This document shows positions 40,523 to 50,744 of a stretch of DNA of 64,000 bases, piece after piece. The DNA comes from Caulochytrium protostelioides. Lineage: Eukaryota > Chytridiomycota > Caulochytriomycetes > Caulochytriales > Caulochytriaceae. The notes under the pieces were generated by a model, which worked only from the letters and a program-made list of their open reading frames with translations, was not told the origin of the DNA and ran no database searches. The stretch lies in NCBI GenBank assembly GCA_003615045.1, contig ML014148.1, positions 62,001 through 126,000 on the forward strand. The letters run 5' to 3'. A program made the position numbers and the translations under genes. Positions within the stretch are counted from its first letter, which is position 1, and the number at the start of each line of letters is the position of its first letter.

Positions 40523-41310
40523 ACCGAATGCGCTACTGCCTCGGTGGGGACCCCTGGGGGCACCACGGAGGGCATGGTGTGCGCGTTACGTCGTCTCAAG
40601 GGGGAGCCTATGTATACGAACTGGTACGCTCGTTAAAAAATGTACAAAGCAAAACAATAAGCGTTCATGGGCTTCAAAAGACGACGACGCCGTCGGTACA
40701 TTGATCCGCCCCGAAGGGGATGGATGGGTGCGCCCGCGCCAGCCCCGATCCCGTAGAAGTCGTCTTGGGCGACGGTGGCACAGAGAGAGCGGGATCTGAA
40801 TCATGGCGGCGTGAAAAGGCTCCCGCGTTCCGAAGACGGATGTCCATTGGATCGGGCCACATCGACTCCGCTCGTGCGGACTCGACATTTTCGGGAGCCG
40901 CTGGTCCGACGCCGGCAGCCCTGACCCCTGTGGTGCAAGATCATGGCGCACCTCGTCGTCCTGCGCTTCAACATGAAGACTTATTTCGTCGACAAAGACT
41001 CATGATGATATCTTTGGCGTGGTCGTGCTAATCAATAACTTCACAATAGCCATGAGGCCTAGAGGTCGATGGGTGAGGGCACGGTGGTCACTGCTGTCAT
41101 TCGCGATAGGGCGTCACCGTCCGTGACAGAGTCTACTTGCCATCCTCATTCGTGTGGTATGCCGGCAGACCGTTCACTGCTGACGCCTATGAATTGACCC
41201 TTCTGATTTCTCGCCACTAGTCACTGTATCATCACACGCATGTGGCAGACCCCCGTTCCCAGCGACGCTGTTTCTTCTGCATCGGTATCCCGCACACCAG
41301 TTGGGCCGCG
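40523..41310. other. Region after the Fanzor relic
   Basis: No gene is supported. In Fanzor and TnpB elements the guide RNA (omega RNA) is often encoded at or just past the nuclease 3' end, so any remnant would be expected at about 40450-40800. I see no clear conserved fold. The end of the region is the promoter of the LtrA-like gene. Confidence 0.4.
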
Positions 41311-43878
41311 ATGCCACCACACCCACTAGCAAACCTGCACGCGCCGTCGGCGCCGTCTTCGGAGGAAGTCGCGTCCACCAGTTCGCCGCGACCGCTGTCG
41401 GTGCTCGACCGCCGCGACATGGGGGTCGGGTCCGGCGGACCGCCGACACATTACCCGCTTGAGCATGGCGCGACACAGTACTTTACGCCCCGCGAGTCGA
41501 ACGGGCCTCTGCGCATGGTCGCGCAGCCGCCCGCGCTGCCGCGCGGCTCGAGCTATACCCGCAAGCGGCTCTCGGACGAGCAGCTCGTGGGTCAGACGGC
41601 CGCCGGCGCCATCGGTGCCACCGGCTTGGCGGCATGGAGTGCGATGCCGCTCAACGGGCCGGGGGCCGAGGGCGTGCCGGCGGCAGCGAAGGCGCCGGCG
41701 TCGCTCTCCATGAGCCAGGTCGGCGAAGCCCCGAACATGAGTCGGCAGCCGCCGCCGTTGCGGGCCGCGCCGAAGCCGGTGCCCACCTACGGCGCCGCGG
41801 CGCTCGCGAGCGCGTCGCGGCGCCGTGTGCCGGGTCCCGATCTGAGTATCGAGACGCGACCGCTCGAGCCCGCGGCGGCCGGCGGCGGCGGCGGACCGGT
41901 GCCAACCGTGACGACGATGGGTCGCGTCGGCCAGATCATGAAGACAGCGGCCGTGGAAGAGCACACGCCGCCGGACTCGGCGATGTCGGGCCAGACGGCG
42001 TTTGCGTCGCTGCCGAGTCCGATGCCGCTGCTGGGCGGCCGCGCCACGGCCGCGATTGACGGCGCCCTTCCGTCGCCCGTCAAGGGCGACGAGGCGCTGC
42101 ACACGCCCGCGCGTGATGCGACGGCGACGGAGCTGGAGACGGCATTGCGGATCGGATCGGTTCCGCAGCTGTTTTCTTCGTTTGGTCTCGCGGCGCCCGA
42201 TCTGTATGGCGTGACACCGCGCGAACGCCATCGGCTGAGCCTGCACCGCGGACCGGGGAGCTACCCGTCGCAGGCGTCGGGTGCTGGCGCTGCCGCACCC
42301 GAGGAGGCAGAGAAGTCGACGAGGTCAATGTCGCCCGCAGCGCAGCTCATGTCGGGCCTCGTGGTCCGGACGCTCGATCTCCTCTATGTGGTCTGCTTGC
42401 TTCGCGCGATGGTGGTCCTGATGAGCGCGACGCTCGACAACCGGACGGTCTGGATTGCGTTCGTGCTCGTGAGTCTCATGTTCCGCTCGCATTGGCAGAA
42501 CCTGGTGAACGACCGTTTTTTTGCTGCCGACGATCTCTTTCACCGCGTGGTCAATGTGCTGCGCGCGGCGTTCATGTTCGGCTTGGCGTACACGGCGCCC
42601 GCGACGTTTCAGACCATCCGGTCGTCACAGGTCGCTTTTGTCGTGATGCTGCTCGGCATCACGCTGGTGCATGTGATCCGCCAGCTGCTACTCGTGACCC
42701 ACGACATGCGCCTGATGAGCCGGATCGTCCTTAAGATGGTCTTTGAGCTCGTGCCCACTGCCGTGCTGATCATCTCGACCGTCATGAATCGCCGATTCCA
42801 GCTCATGCTGTGGACGATCGCTGCGCTCTGCAGTATTGCGGCCACCTTTCTCGACAGCGCCACAAGGCCACGGGAGGGCATCGCGGCCGCCCACTGGGGT
42901 CTTGTCACGGTTGCCCTCATTGCGTTTATGACGCTCGCCCTTTTCCCGATTCGGTTCGGCGTAGCGCCCTCCAATGTGTATGCCGCGGTGCCTTTCTCCT
43001 TTGCCCAGTTCATGCGTTCGATTGCGGGGGTCCTCATCCTTCTTGGTCTGGCCCTCCTGTACCTGAACACTTTCCCGGTGCTGGCGCAGAACTTGGCGGC
43101 GCTCACGCCGTCACCGACCGAATCCCATCGCGTTGGCGGCGTCACGGGCGCCATTGCTTTACCCGTGACGCCCATGAACCCGCACGCCGCGCCGGACAGC
43201 CCGCTCAAACCCGTGCCCGAGACCTCGCCGGACGCTCTTGCCCCCGCGGTTGCCTCGCCGTCTCGGGTAAGGCACTTTGTCCAGCGCGTTCTGGGACAGT
43301 ACCACGTGCTGCACGTGGTACTGCACGTGGCGCTCATCTGCTTGGGCGCTGGCGCCTCGACGTTGCTGACGCAGCTGCGGGAGCGCGAGATCTGGCGCAA
43401 CGGGTACACGATCACGCAGCCCGCGAGCCGCCCCGGGATGCCCGCGGCGCAGCTGATGGCCAACGCCGCCAGCACCTACTCGCTGCATCAGCTGCAGGTC
43501 ACGGCCATCACGCACGGCACGAGCCGGCTCAGCCAGCAGGGGCGGCTCACCGCGGCCGAGCTCTTCTCGGGCGGCCTCGCCGTGTTTCTCGGTGGTCTCG
43601 CGGCGATGGAGCTCGCGCGCACGCTGTCGCAGAGCGCGTTGTCTCGCCGCGGTCACGTGCTGACGCGGCTGTGGCGCTCGCTGGCGCCCGTGGCCGCCAA
43701 GGTCATTGCGGCCGTCGTGCTCTGCGTGCCGACCTGGGCCCATGCGAGCGGCAACGTCACGCTCGCCGTCGCCACCGTGGCCGTCGTCGTGCTGGCGCTC
43801 CTCTCCGAGATCCAGGTGATGTCCCGCAACCAGCCCAACCAGCGGTCGCCCGTCTACCGCCGCATCAATCTGGTCTAA
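41311..43878 (+). CDS. Multi-pass membrane protein, LtrA-like, with long N-terminal extension
   Basis: The protein is 855 aa from the ATG at 41311 (MPPHPLANLHAPSA); a longer frame opens with GTG only. Residues 1 to about 345 are hydrophilic, Pro/Ala/Ser-rich and probably cytosolic and disordered. From about 346 there are eight or more hydrophobic segments (LDLLYVVCLLRAMVVLM, VWIAFVLVSLMF, VAFVVMLLGITLVHVI, VLILLGLALLYL and others). After the second comes WQNLVNDRFFAADDLFHRVV, near residue 400, which matches the conserved W..Y/N.RF..DD..HR signature of fungal members of the bacterial low-temperature-requirement A (LtrA) family. A hydrophilic loop (about 600-660) splits the membrane domain, and four further segments follow. 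Molecular function of LtrA proteins is unknown. The gene precedes AIM24 on the same strand, 496 bp away. Confidence 0.7.
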   Translation: MPPHPLANLHAPSAPSSEEVASTSSPRPLSVLDRRDMGVGSGGPPTHYPLEHGATQYFTPRESNGPLRMVAQPPALPRGSSYTRKRLSDEQLVGQTAAGAIGATGLAAWSAMPLNGPGAEGVPAAAKAPASLSMSQVGEAPNMSRQPPPLRAAPKPVPTYGAAALASASRRRVPGPDLSIETRPLEPAAAGGGGGPVPTVTTMGRVGQIMKTAAVEEHTPPDSAMSGQTAFASLPSPMPLLGGRATAAIDGALPSPVKGDEALHTPARDATATELETALRIGSVPQLFSSFGLAAPDLYGVTPRERHRLSLHRGPGSYPSQASGAGAAAPEEAEKSTRSMSPAAQLMSGLVVRTLDLLYVVCLLRAMVVLMSATLDNRTVWIAFVLVSLMFRSHWQNLVNDRFFAADDLFHRVVNVLRAAFMFGLAYTAPATFQTIRSSQVAFVVMLLGITLVHVIRQLLLVTHDMRLMSRIVLKMVFELVPTAVLIISTVMNRRFQLMLWTIAALCSIAATFLDSATRPREGIAAAHWGLVTVALIAFMTLALFPIRFGVAPSNVYAAVPFSFAQFMRSIAGVLILLGLALLYLNTFPVLAQNLAALTPSPTESHRVGGVTGAIALPVTPMNPHAAPDSPLKPVPETSPDALAPAVASPSRVRHFVQRVLGQYHVLHVVLHVALICLGAGASTLLTQLREREIWRNGYTITQPASRPGMPAAQLMANAASTYSLHQLQVTAITHGTSRLSQQGRLTAAELFSGGLAVFLGGLAAMELARTLSQSALSRRGHVLTRLWRSLAPVAAKVIAAVVLCVPTWAHASGNVTLAVATVAVVVLALLSEIQVMSRNQPNQRSPVYRRINLV

Positions 43879-44374
43879 CCGGGGTTGGATCCGCAGCGAT
43901 CTGCGTCTGGTATCTCATCTATAATTCTCTTATCGACCTATCTCGATTTGCATCCATTCGACGCTGGCCGGGATGGCCGTACATGGTCTTGACCGTTTTC
44001 GTTTTCGCTTCCGCTTGGTGGGGGCGAGGGGATCGGCGGGTGCTGCCCAGACGCGCGTGCCCACGGGGACCCGTGCCCGGCGCCGCGGCCTTGCGGCTGG
44101 GCGGACCCGTCGCAGTGGGACCCTACGCGACCGCCTCGAAAGCGAAAGTCCTGTCGTTCCCGGCGCCGTATGATCCCGGCGCATTAGGATCCAGGGTCTC
44201 CTCTCCTCTCTTCTTCAAGCACATGATCCGTAAGCGAGAGGGCGACGCGCGTTACTCGCCGTTGTGGAACCCATTGAAGGGTCTTAGCCCCCTCGATGCT
44301 CCCTTTGTCTCCCACGGCCGCTGAACGCTCGTGACACCCTCATTGAACCTCCCTCCCTCGAACGCGTCGCCGAG
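43879..44374. other. Intergenic region
   Basis: Contains the 3' end of the LtrA-like gene and the AIM24 promoter. A pyrimidine-rich stretch with hexamer-like GTTTTCGCTTCC repeats lies at about 43990-44020. A short open frame crosses the region but continues the wrong frame of the upstream gene; no gene is called. Confidence 0.5.
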
Positions 44375-45865
44375 ATGACACGCCTGGTGAGTGCTCGGCC
44401 ACAGGGTTCGCTTCTGCGTCCCGCATGGACGCCGCTGCGTCCCGCGCCGTGCGGGATGCGGCACCGCCGCTTCATGACGACGATGCCGGGCGCCCTGCCC
44501 GCCGTCACCTTCCAAGTGCTCCACGCCGGCGCCGCGGCGCTGCTCCAAGTCCAGATGCCGCCGGTCCCGCCGCCGGCCCCGTCGGCCAGCCCCCCCTCCG
44601 ATGCGTCGGTCCCCGCGGTCGTCGCTGACGCTGAAAGCGCGGCGACGACCGTCACGCTCGACGGCCACGTGGTCGGGTACACGGCGGGAGTGGCGATCGA
44701 GCGCGGCTTCAACGCGTTGACGGCGTCCGTGCCGGGGGCGCCGGCGTCGTGGTCGCGGTCGGCGATGGACGACGCGCCGCCGTCGACGGTGCTCGTGGCG
44801 CCGACGGCGCCGACGCACGACATCGCCGTCACGACGGTGCGCTACGGCACGGACCTCGTGACGCGGTCGCGCGCCGTGCTGGCGCAGTGGCCGCCGCGCG
44901 GATCCGCGACGGACTCGGCCGTGCTGACGACCGTCGGCACGCAGGTGCTGCTCACGCGCCGCGTCACGGTCCCGCGCCATGCGCCCGCGTGCACCGTTGC
45001 GCTGCAAGGCGAGGCGAGTCTCGTCGCCATGACGCTCGCGCCCGGCGAGCGGCTCGCCATCGACCCGCGCCGGCTCGTCGCGTGGGAAAGCACGCTCGAG
45101 CCCATTGAGATCATGCCGTCGGCATCGTCCCCGGCATCATGGTCGATGCGGTCCCTCATGTCGCAGGCGGGCCGTCGCCTCCAGGGCGCTGCGGCGCGGG
45201 CGCGCGACCGCTCGGTGGCAGCCGTCCGTTTGGCATGGGCGTCGCCGCCGTCGGACGTGAAGGCCGACACGCCCAAGGCGCCGATCATACCTGCATCATC
45301 GTCGTCGTCGTCGACCGCAGCGCCGACGCCGCAGTCGGGCGCCGCGGCGCAGCCGACGACGGCGACGACGATCGCCTCGGATGGGACCGTCACAGTGCCG
45401 TCGCCAGCATCGTCCGCAACGCCGTCGACCATGTCGGCATCGCAGCCGTCGGCAACGCCGCCGCCATCACGGCCATCGTCGTCGGCGACGACGACGCCGG
45501 CCGTCGTTCAGCCGGCCGCGAAGGCGGTGACCGCCTCTGCCGCGCCAGCGGCCGTGTCCTCGGCCGTCGGGGCCGTGTGGGCCCGTCTCGCGACACTCGG
45601 CGCGTCCCTGGGCCCGCAGGTGCACGCGATGTTGGCGTGGATCGCGCGCGGCACGCTGCGGCTGAGCCGCTGGCTCGCGAGGGCGGCAAAGGACCGCCTC
45701 TGGGGCCACGGCGGCTACGTCGTTCTCGAGGGCGCCGGTACCTTCTGGGTATCGACGCGGGTCCCGCCCTCTTCGCTCAAGTCCGTCCGCGGCGCGGTTG
45801 ACGCCGTGAAATCCGCGTCTCCGGCTCCAGCGTCCTCTTCGTCGAAAACCCCCCTGGTGCATTAA
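44375..45865 (+). CDS. AIM24: AIM24-family mitochondrial protein
   Basis: The 496-aa protein starts at the ATG at 44375. Its first 40 residues have six Arg and no acidic residue (TRLVSARPQGSLLRPAW and CGMRHRRFMTTM), a typical mitochondrial presequence. The AIM24 (TRAP-like beta) domain follows. It includes FQVLHAGAAALLQVQM near residue 46, a segment with LVAMTLAPGERLAIDPRRLV and WESTLEPI near 220, and, after a Ser/Thr/Pro/Ala-rich insert (about 270-400), the closing strand GGYVVLEGAGTFWVSTR. In yeast AIM24 is an inner-membrane protein that supports MICOS and respiratory-chain organisation. The long low-complexity insert is unusual for the family. The match rests on the G-E-R-L-x-I-D-P-x-x-L-V-A-W and G-x-G-T-F-W-V-S-T patterns, which I judge good but not extensive. 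Confidence 0.8.
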   Translation: MTRLVSARPQGSLLRPAWTPLRPAPCGMRHRRFMTTMPGALPAVTFQVLHAGAAALLQVQMPPVPPPAPSASPPSDASVPAVVADAESAATTVTLDGHVVGYTAGVAIERGFNALTASVPGAPASWSRSAMDDAPPSTVLVAPTAPTHDIAVTTVRYGTDLVTRSRAVLAQWPPRGSATDSAVLTTVGTQVLLTRRVTVPRHAPACTVALQGEASLVAMTLAPGERLAIDPRRLVAWESTLEPIEIMPSASSPASWSMRSLMSQAGRRLQGAAARARDRSVAAVRLAWASPPSDVKADTPKAPIIPASSSSSSTAAPTPQSGAAAQPTTATTIASDGTVTVPSPASSATPSTMSASQPSATPPPSRPSSSATTTPAVVQPAAKAVTASAAPAAVSSAVGAVWARLATLGASLGPQVHAMLAWIARGTLRLSRWLARAAKDRLWGHGGYVVLEGAGTFWVSTRVPPSSLKSVRGAVDAVKSASPAPASSSSKTPLVH

Positions 45866-46022
45866 AAAAAAAGAATTGATAGGGATACACGGAAAAGAGA
45901 AATAGAATAAGAGATGAAACCGAACCAGAGGAAAGAGAGAAGACGGACCACTACAGTTGTCATGGAAGAATCGAGCCAGACTGATCGATGATCCGCGAAC
46001 AATGGTCTTGCCGATGGTGGGG
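45866..46022. other. Convergent 3' region
   Basis: Short tail-to-tail gap between AIM24 and the TRIC-like gene. An A-run right after the AIM24 stop (45866-45875) is likely part of the 3' processing region. Confidence 0.5.
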
Positions 46023-47444
46023 TTAGCGACCACGGGAGCGCGTGCGGCGGCGGGTCGAGGAGGCCGACGACAGCGACATCAGCGGATCGGCTTCGGTCTG
46101 CGTCTCGGTCGAGGTGGCAGCGGCGGCGGCCGCGGCGGCGGCGGCCGCGCGACGACGCCGCGTGGGCGTCGCAATGACGCGCGGCAGCTCGGAGTACTCG
46201 TCGTCGCCCGAGTCGTCGAGGCGTCGCGGGAACTTGCCGCCGGCGCGGTACCGGCCGGCGCGGCTGCCGGCAACGGGGGCCTCGGGCGTCGTGGCGTCGT
46301 GAGCGGTGCTGCTGTCGGACTCGGAGGCGGGGCCGGCGCGGGCGAGCCGGAGCACGCGCGGCGCACGGGACGGGCGGCGTGCGGACGCGATCTCGGCGGG
46401 CGTCAGGATGCGGTCCGGCGACCGCGGCGCGCGGACCTTCTTGGTGACGGCGGCGAGCGCGTCCTTCGGGTTGCGCGGGACGGCGGCGGCGAGCGGCTGC
46501 GTGTAGTGGAACCCGGCGACGGCGAGCGCCGTGAGCATCACGGCGAAGTCGCGGGGCGAGACGGCGCGGATCGTCACGAGCAGAGCGTGGACGCCGGCGG
46601 CGAGCGCCGGCGGGATGGGCAGGCGCGCGGCGATGCCCTGGCGGGTGAGCGCGTCCGGCGAGGCGCTGACGAGCGTGTGGAAGCAGGCGCTGAGGGCCGT
46701 CGCGGCGGCCATGACCTGGGCAGCGGGGCCCAGCGAGCGGCCGGGTGCGCCCCGCCACACCCACCAGAACACGAGGCCGCCCGCGCAGGACGCGGTCATA
46801 CCCAGGAGCATCTGCGAGAGCAGCGGGAGGCCGCGGGCGCGCGCGGCGAGGATCATGTTGTCGGCCGCGGCGGCGCGAACAAAGGCGTCGACGCTCAGGG
46901 CGAGTGGGCGCGGCACGAGGCCGAGTAGCGGCTCCGGATACGGCGCGTCGGGGAGAGCGGCGCCCGTGGCGTCCGCGGCGGTGGCGGCAGCCTCGCTAGT
47001 GGTGGTGCCGGTGGCGTCCGCCGCGCTGGTGGCGTCGACGTCGGAGCCCGGCATGCGCACGTGGCGGGCAGCGCGGTGGACGAGGAGCGCGAGAGCTGGG
47101 CCGAGGAGGTAGACGATGAGCACCATCGGGTTGGACAGCAGCGGCCACGGCCGCGCGAGCAGGAAGGTCGTGGCCATCGACCCGCCGAGGCCGAGCGTCA
47201 TGTGCTGGAGCAGCGCGTGGAGCGCCGACTGCGGCCGCGGCGCTTGTGTGAGCACGATCTGGGCGGTGACGAGCGAGTGCAGGATGGCCACCAGCAGCAC
47301 GAGGGTCGGGTGGTCGTGCGTGCCGCGGACGTGCTCCCATGCGTACGCGAAGGGGTATGCGGGCGGTGCGCCCATGCGCGACGACGTGCTTGCGGCTGCG
47401 GCGGCCGCGGCCGTCACGGCCGTGAAGGTGTTCTCCACGCCCAT
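46023..47444 (-). CDS. Multi-pass membrane protein, tentatively TRIC-channel-like
   Basis: The protein is 473 aa from the ATG at 47444 (MGVENTFTAV); the frame upstream opens only with GTG. After an Ala run, residues 28-125 contain a conserved-looking PFAYAWEHVRGTHDHP, a membrane segment (LVLLVAILHSLVTAQIVL), a glycine kink HMTLGLGGSMATTFLLARPW and another segment (VLIVYLLGPALALLVH). A second half with a similar order (LLSQMLLGMTASCAGGLVFWW, then further segments near 300 and 325) suggests an internal repeat. Two three-helix halves, each with a GG kink, are typical of trimeric intracellular cation (TRIC) channels. The KEV pore motif is not evident, so the family call is weak. The C-terminal 120 residues are hydrophilic, basic and Ser/Thr-rich with an Ala run. 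The final residues (RRRTRSRGR) resemble an ER-retention Arg cluster. Confidence 0.55.
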   Translation of the reverse strand: MGVENTFTAVTAAAAAAASTSSRMGAPPAYPFAYAWEHVRGTHDHPTLVLLVAILHSLVTAQIVLTQAPRPQSALHALLQHMTLGLGGSMATTFLLARPWPLLSNPMVLIVYLLGPALALLVHRAARHVRMPGSDVDATSAADATGTTTSEAAATAADATGAALPDAPYPEPLLGLVPRPLALSVDAFVRAAAADNMILAARARGLPLLSQMLLGMTASCAGGLVFWWVWRGAPGRSLGPAAQVMAAATALSACFHTLVSASPDALTRQGIAARLPIPPALAAGVHALLVTIRAVSPRDFAVMLTALAVAGFHYTQPLAAAVPRNPKDALAAVTKKVRAPRSPDRILTPAEIASARRPSRAPRVLRLARAGPASESDSSTAHDATTPEAPVAGSRAGRYRAGGKFPRRLDDSGDDEYSELPRVIATPTRRRRAAAAAAAAAAATSTETQTEADPLMSLSSASSTRRRTRSRGR

Positions 47445-48143
47445 GGTCTCGATACACGATACCAATGCGATACCAGGACGACGCGACACGGTGCGGTGCG
47501 GTGGCTCGTGATCACCGAGACCGTCGCCGAAAACACGTCAAGAAGTCAAAGGAAGGCGTCGAAGCCGAGGCGATCACCCGACCGAGAGAACGAAGGGCGC
47601 GCAAGCAGGAACGGGTCAGCGGCACCGAGAGACAACGACCGTCGGAGACTCCGAACCCAGGATCGATCCCACCGAAACAATAAACGCCGTCATCCCGCAG
47701 CAGGCGGGCGCTCATTGAAGAACGATGGAGAAGACGAGTCAGAACGCCAGAATCACGACGCGCTGATCGTCATGATCGGTGGTGATCGATGACCCCCGAT
47801 ATGTAGATATGGAGGAAACGCGGTCGCTGGTGGCCGTGCGATGCGGAACGCGGCGGTTGGGCCGGTGCGCTCGACACCGGCCCGCCGCCGCCGCCCGCGA
47901 CCCCCGCTTCGCTCGCTCGCTCGCTCGTTCTTTTCGTCACACGCCGTGGCTTGGACGACGTGATTCCGACGTCGACCGCTCGCCTTCGGAGGCGGTCGCC
48001 AGCCCACCGCACCGCCCGCCAAGGCGCGCTCGGTGAGGTATGGCCGCTGAGGAAAAAAAAAAAAGAACATTATATTACAGCCCCAGCCTCAGCGGCGTCG
48101 ACGCTACGTCGACGCCAGTCGAGCGAATCCCCATCAGGTCCGC
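47445..48143. other. Intergenic region
   Basis: This region lies between the TRIC-like gene start and the ABC transporter end, both on the minus strand. A (CGCT)n run is at about 47912-47929 and a 12-bp A-run at about 48051-48064, just past the ABC transporter stop. Frames crossing the region show no similarity. Confidence 0.5.
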
Positions 48144-50744
48144 CTAAGCCGTCCGCTCGTCGCCTTCCTTCTGACCTGGGTCGTCGCTGCGATCCGTCGC
48201 CGCCGGCTCGGCGTCACCTGACGGCGGCGGCGCTTCCGAGGCCGCATCCCCTGCGTCGCCGCTCGGGGCGCCAGGCGACGTGTCGCGCGCGTGGTCGGGA
48301 TCCTGTTCCATGGCGTGGACGCTCTGAAGCACCGGAGGCGCCGTATGGCGCGAGGCTTCCGAGTCCGACCGCGGGCGGGAGCCATCCCGCGGCTGTTGCT
48401 GCGGCTGCGGCTGCGGCTGCGGCTGCTGTTCGAGCACGACAGCATCGCGGCGGTCCTTCAGGGCGCGGAGCTCCGCCAGACGGCGCTGCTGCTTCGGCAG
48501 CTGGATCAGCTTCTGCTCAAGCACCACCTTCTCTTCCTGAAGCGCGAGGCGCTGCTTGGCGTCCAGGGGGGCAAAGACATAGCCGCCCTGGCCGTCGTAC
48601 TGAAGAATCCAGTTGTGGTACTGCCACAAGGACGAGCGGTGCGACACCGTGAGCAGCGAGATGCCGAGCTTCTGCGCGTGCGTGTACATGATAGTCTCGA
48701 TGTCCATCGACACCGACGACGTGCACTCGTCGAGGATCGCGTACTGCGGGCGGTGGTAGAAGAGGCGGCACATGGCGATGCGCTGCTTGTCGCCGCCGGC
48801 GAGCACGTCCTTCCAGTCCTTCTCGGTGTCCCAGCCGCCCTCGCGCGCGACGAGGCCCTCGATCTGCATCACGCTCAGGATCGCGAGGAGCTCGTCGTCG
48901 GTATGGCCCGCCGCAAGGAACTCAGCATGCGTGTCGGGGTAGATGATCTGGTCGCGCAGGGTACCGAGGCACAGGTACGGCCGCTGCGGGATGTAGAACA
49001 TGGACTTGACTTTCGGACGGTGGACGACGCCGCCGTAGACGGGCCACAGCCCGCCGAGGATGCGGAACAACGACGATTTGCCCGACCCATTGGGGCCAAC
49101 GACCAGCAGGTGCATTCCCGGCTTCACGTGGAACGTCAGGCTCTTGACGAGCACGTCGCCGTTGGGCGAGATGATCGGGACCGCTTGGAAGTCGATGGCG
49201 CTGCCGCCGTCGACAATCTCGCCGCGCTGCGCAAAGACGGCCGTGTCGGCGGTCGAGACCAACTGCTTCTGGTAGCGGCCCGCCTGGACGTCGTCGAAGA
49301 CCTGGATAAGCTCACTGACACGCGTCGTGAATCCGGCCAGCTCCGCAATGTCCTTGTAGCTGTACATGATGCGGCCGAACGACTCGGCGGAGCTCAGCAG
49401 CAGCCGGCGGTTAGTCACAAAGCCCTGCGTGCGGCGGCCTATGGCATCGCCCGACGCGCCGCTCATGCTGACCGCACCCAAGTCAAAGAAGATGGGGATC
49501 GAGCACATCACCATGCCCGCGGCGCCCCAGACATACTTGATGATGAAGTCCTCCAAGATCCCATGCCACACGCGCGTCTTGTAGATGCGGTTCACGTGGC
49601 GGATCAAGTTCAGATACTTGCGGTCCAGATGCGACTTCTCGACGGCTTCGCCGCTGAACAGCGCGACTTCCTCGGCGTTCTCGATCAGCGCAGAGTGGAC
49701 AGCGCGGAACTCGCCTTCGAGCGCTTGCTCATGGGCCACCATCTTGCCAAACGAGGGCGTAAAGAAACGCAGGGCCGCGGCCGTCGACTGCACAAAGAAA
49801 CTCATCAACGTCACGGCCTCGCCGCTCACGTTCTTGGAAAGCTGCACGTTGTAGATGATGGCATCCAGCGTCGGCTTGGTCAAGTTGCTGTACAGCTCGG
49901 CGGTGGCGTGGCAGAAGCGGGCTACATCGTCCGTGATGAGCTGGTCGGCGTTCGTGATGCGGTCGTCGAGGTTGCCGACCTTGTAGAAGGTCATCGTGTC
50001 CAGGTAGCGCTGGTGCAAGTAGCGCGTGAGCCGCGTGCGGAACCCGATCGCGAGTTTGCCCTGGAAGTAGGACAGCATCGAGTTGGTATACGTAGCCGGT
50101 AGCGCGATCAGCATCCAAAGCCCGATGTTGCGGAAAAACAGATTGGCTTTCCCGCGCACCAGTGCGCTGACGATGGCGCCGTCCAGCTGCGCCACATACA
50201 GCGAGAGCAGCGTGCGCAACAACAGGAAACCGCTGAATAGCGAGAGCAGGCCGAACTCCTTGGTGCGGACGCTCGGGATCATGATTTTGAGGATGCGGGC
50301 AAATCTCGCAAAAAACAGCGAGTCGATCTCGCCCTTGGGGCCACGCACGCGGCCGCGGCGGCCCGCTCGGCCAGCGGAAGCCGCCGGCGCCGCCTCGGGC
50401 TTCGACGCGCCGTCTTTGGACTTGGCGGTGGAGGTGGACGTCGCCGCCGCTGTCGTCGCCGCCATGGCAGCCACGCCATAGCCGTGGCTCGCTGCAGACG
50501 GTTCGCTGTCGCCCACTTTGGCCGGCGCGCGCTGGACCTTCTTTTTGGAGGCGGCGACGATGCGCATCGCCTGGCGGACGCAGGCGGCAATGTAAGCGAC
50601 GATGATGAGGCGGCCGAGGTGCTTGCGGTAGGGCGAGTACCAGCGGTAGAAAGCGACGAGGGCTGGCGGTAGCGTAAGCTTCACGGAGTGGGCCGCCGCC
50701 GCCTGCACCAAGGCGGCGGCGCTGGCGGGCGCCTCAGCGCTCAT
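48144..50744 (-). CDS. Peroxisomal half-size ABC transporter, subfamily D (ABCD/PXA type)
   Basis: ABCD proteins import long-chain acyl-CoAs or fatty acids into peroxisomes for beta-oxidation. The 866-aa protein, from the ATG at 50744, has a peroxisome-type N-terminus with a hydrophobic segment ([14 protein letters not shown]). The transmembrane domain includes [20 protein letters not shown] and [19 protein letters not shown], which matches the ABCD signature SALRYLEGQLALSFRSRL, and then [18 protein letters not shown] and [11 protein letters not shown]. The nucleotide-binding domain has Walker [10 protein letters not shown] (K556), a divergent signature [10 protein letters not shown] (L648; usual LSGGEKQRI), Walker B AILDEC (D672, E673) and the switch His in TVSHRSS. 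The C-terminal 100 residues are Gln-rich and disordered. It works as a dimer. Whether it is PXA1 or PXA2 type is not settled; the family is certain. Confidence 0.93.
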   Translation of the reverse strand: MSAEAPASAAALVQAAAAHSVKLTLPPALVAFYRWYSPYRKHLGRLIIVAYIAACVRQAMRIVAASKKKVQRAPAKVGDSEPSAASHGYGVAAMAATTAAATSTSTAKSKDGASKPEAAPAASAGRAGRRGRVRGPKGEIDSLFFARFARILKIMIPSVRTKEFGLLSLFSGFLLLRTLLSLYVAQLDGAIVSALVRGKANLFFRNIGLWMLIALPATYTNSMLSYFQGKLAIGFRTRLTRYLHQRYLDTMTFYKVGNLDDRITNADQLITDDVARFCHATAELYSNLTKPTLDAIIYNVQLSKNVSGEAVTLMSFFVQSTAAALRFFTPSFGKMVAHEQALEGEFRAVHSALIENAEEVALFSGEAVEKSHLDRKYLNLIRHVNRIYKTRVWHGILEDFIIKYVWGAAGMVMCSIPIFFDLGAVSMSGASGDAIGRRTQGFVTNRRLLLSSAESFGRIMYSYKDIAELAGFTTRVSELIQVFDDVQAGRYQKQLVSTADTAVFAQRGEIVDGGSAIDFQAVPIISPNGDVLVKSLTFHVKPGMHLLVVGPNGSGKSSLFRILGGLWPVYGGVVHRPKVKSMFYIPQRPYLCLGTLRDQIIYPDTHAEFLAAGHTDDELLAILSVMQIEGLVAREGGWDTEKDWKDVLAGGDKQRIAMCRLFYHRPQYAILDECTSSVSMDIETIMYTHAQKLGISLLTVSHRSSLWQYHNWILQYDGQGGYVFAPLDAKQRLALQEEKVVLEQKLIQLPKQQRRLAELRALKDRRDAVVLEQQPQPQPQPQQQPRDGSRPRSDSEASRHTAPPVLQSVHAMEQDPDHARDTSPGAPSGDAGDAASEAPPPSGDAEPAATDRSDDPGQKEGDERTA

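Noticed and set aside
48291-50102. 603-codon open frame antisense to the ABC transporter
   Set aside because: Open only because of GC-rich codon use; the opposite strand has all ABC motifs.
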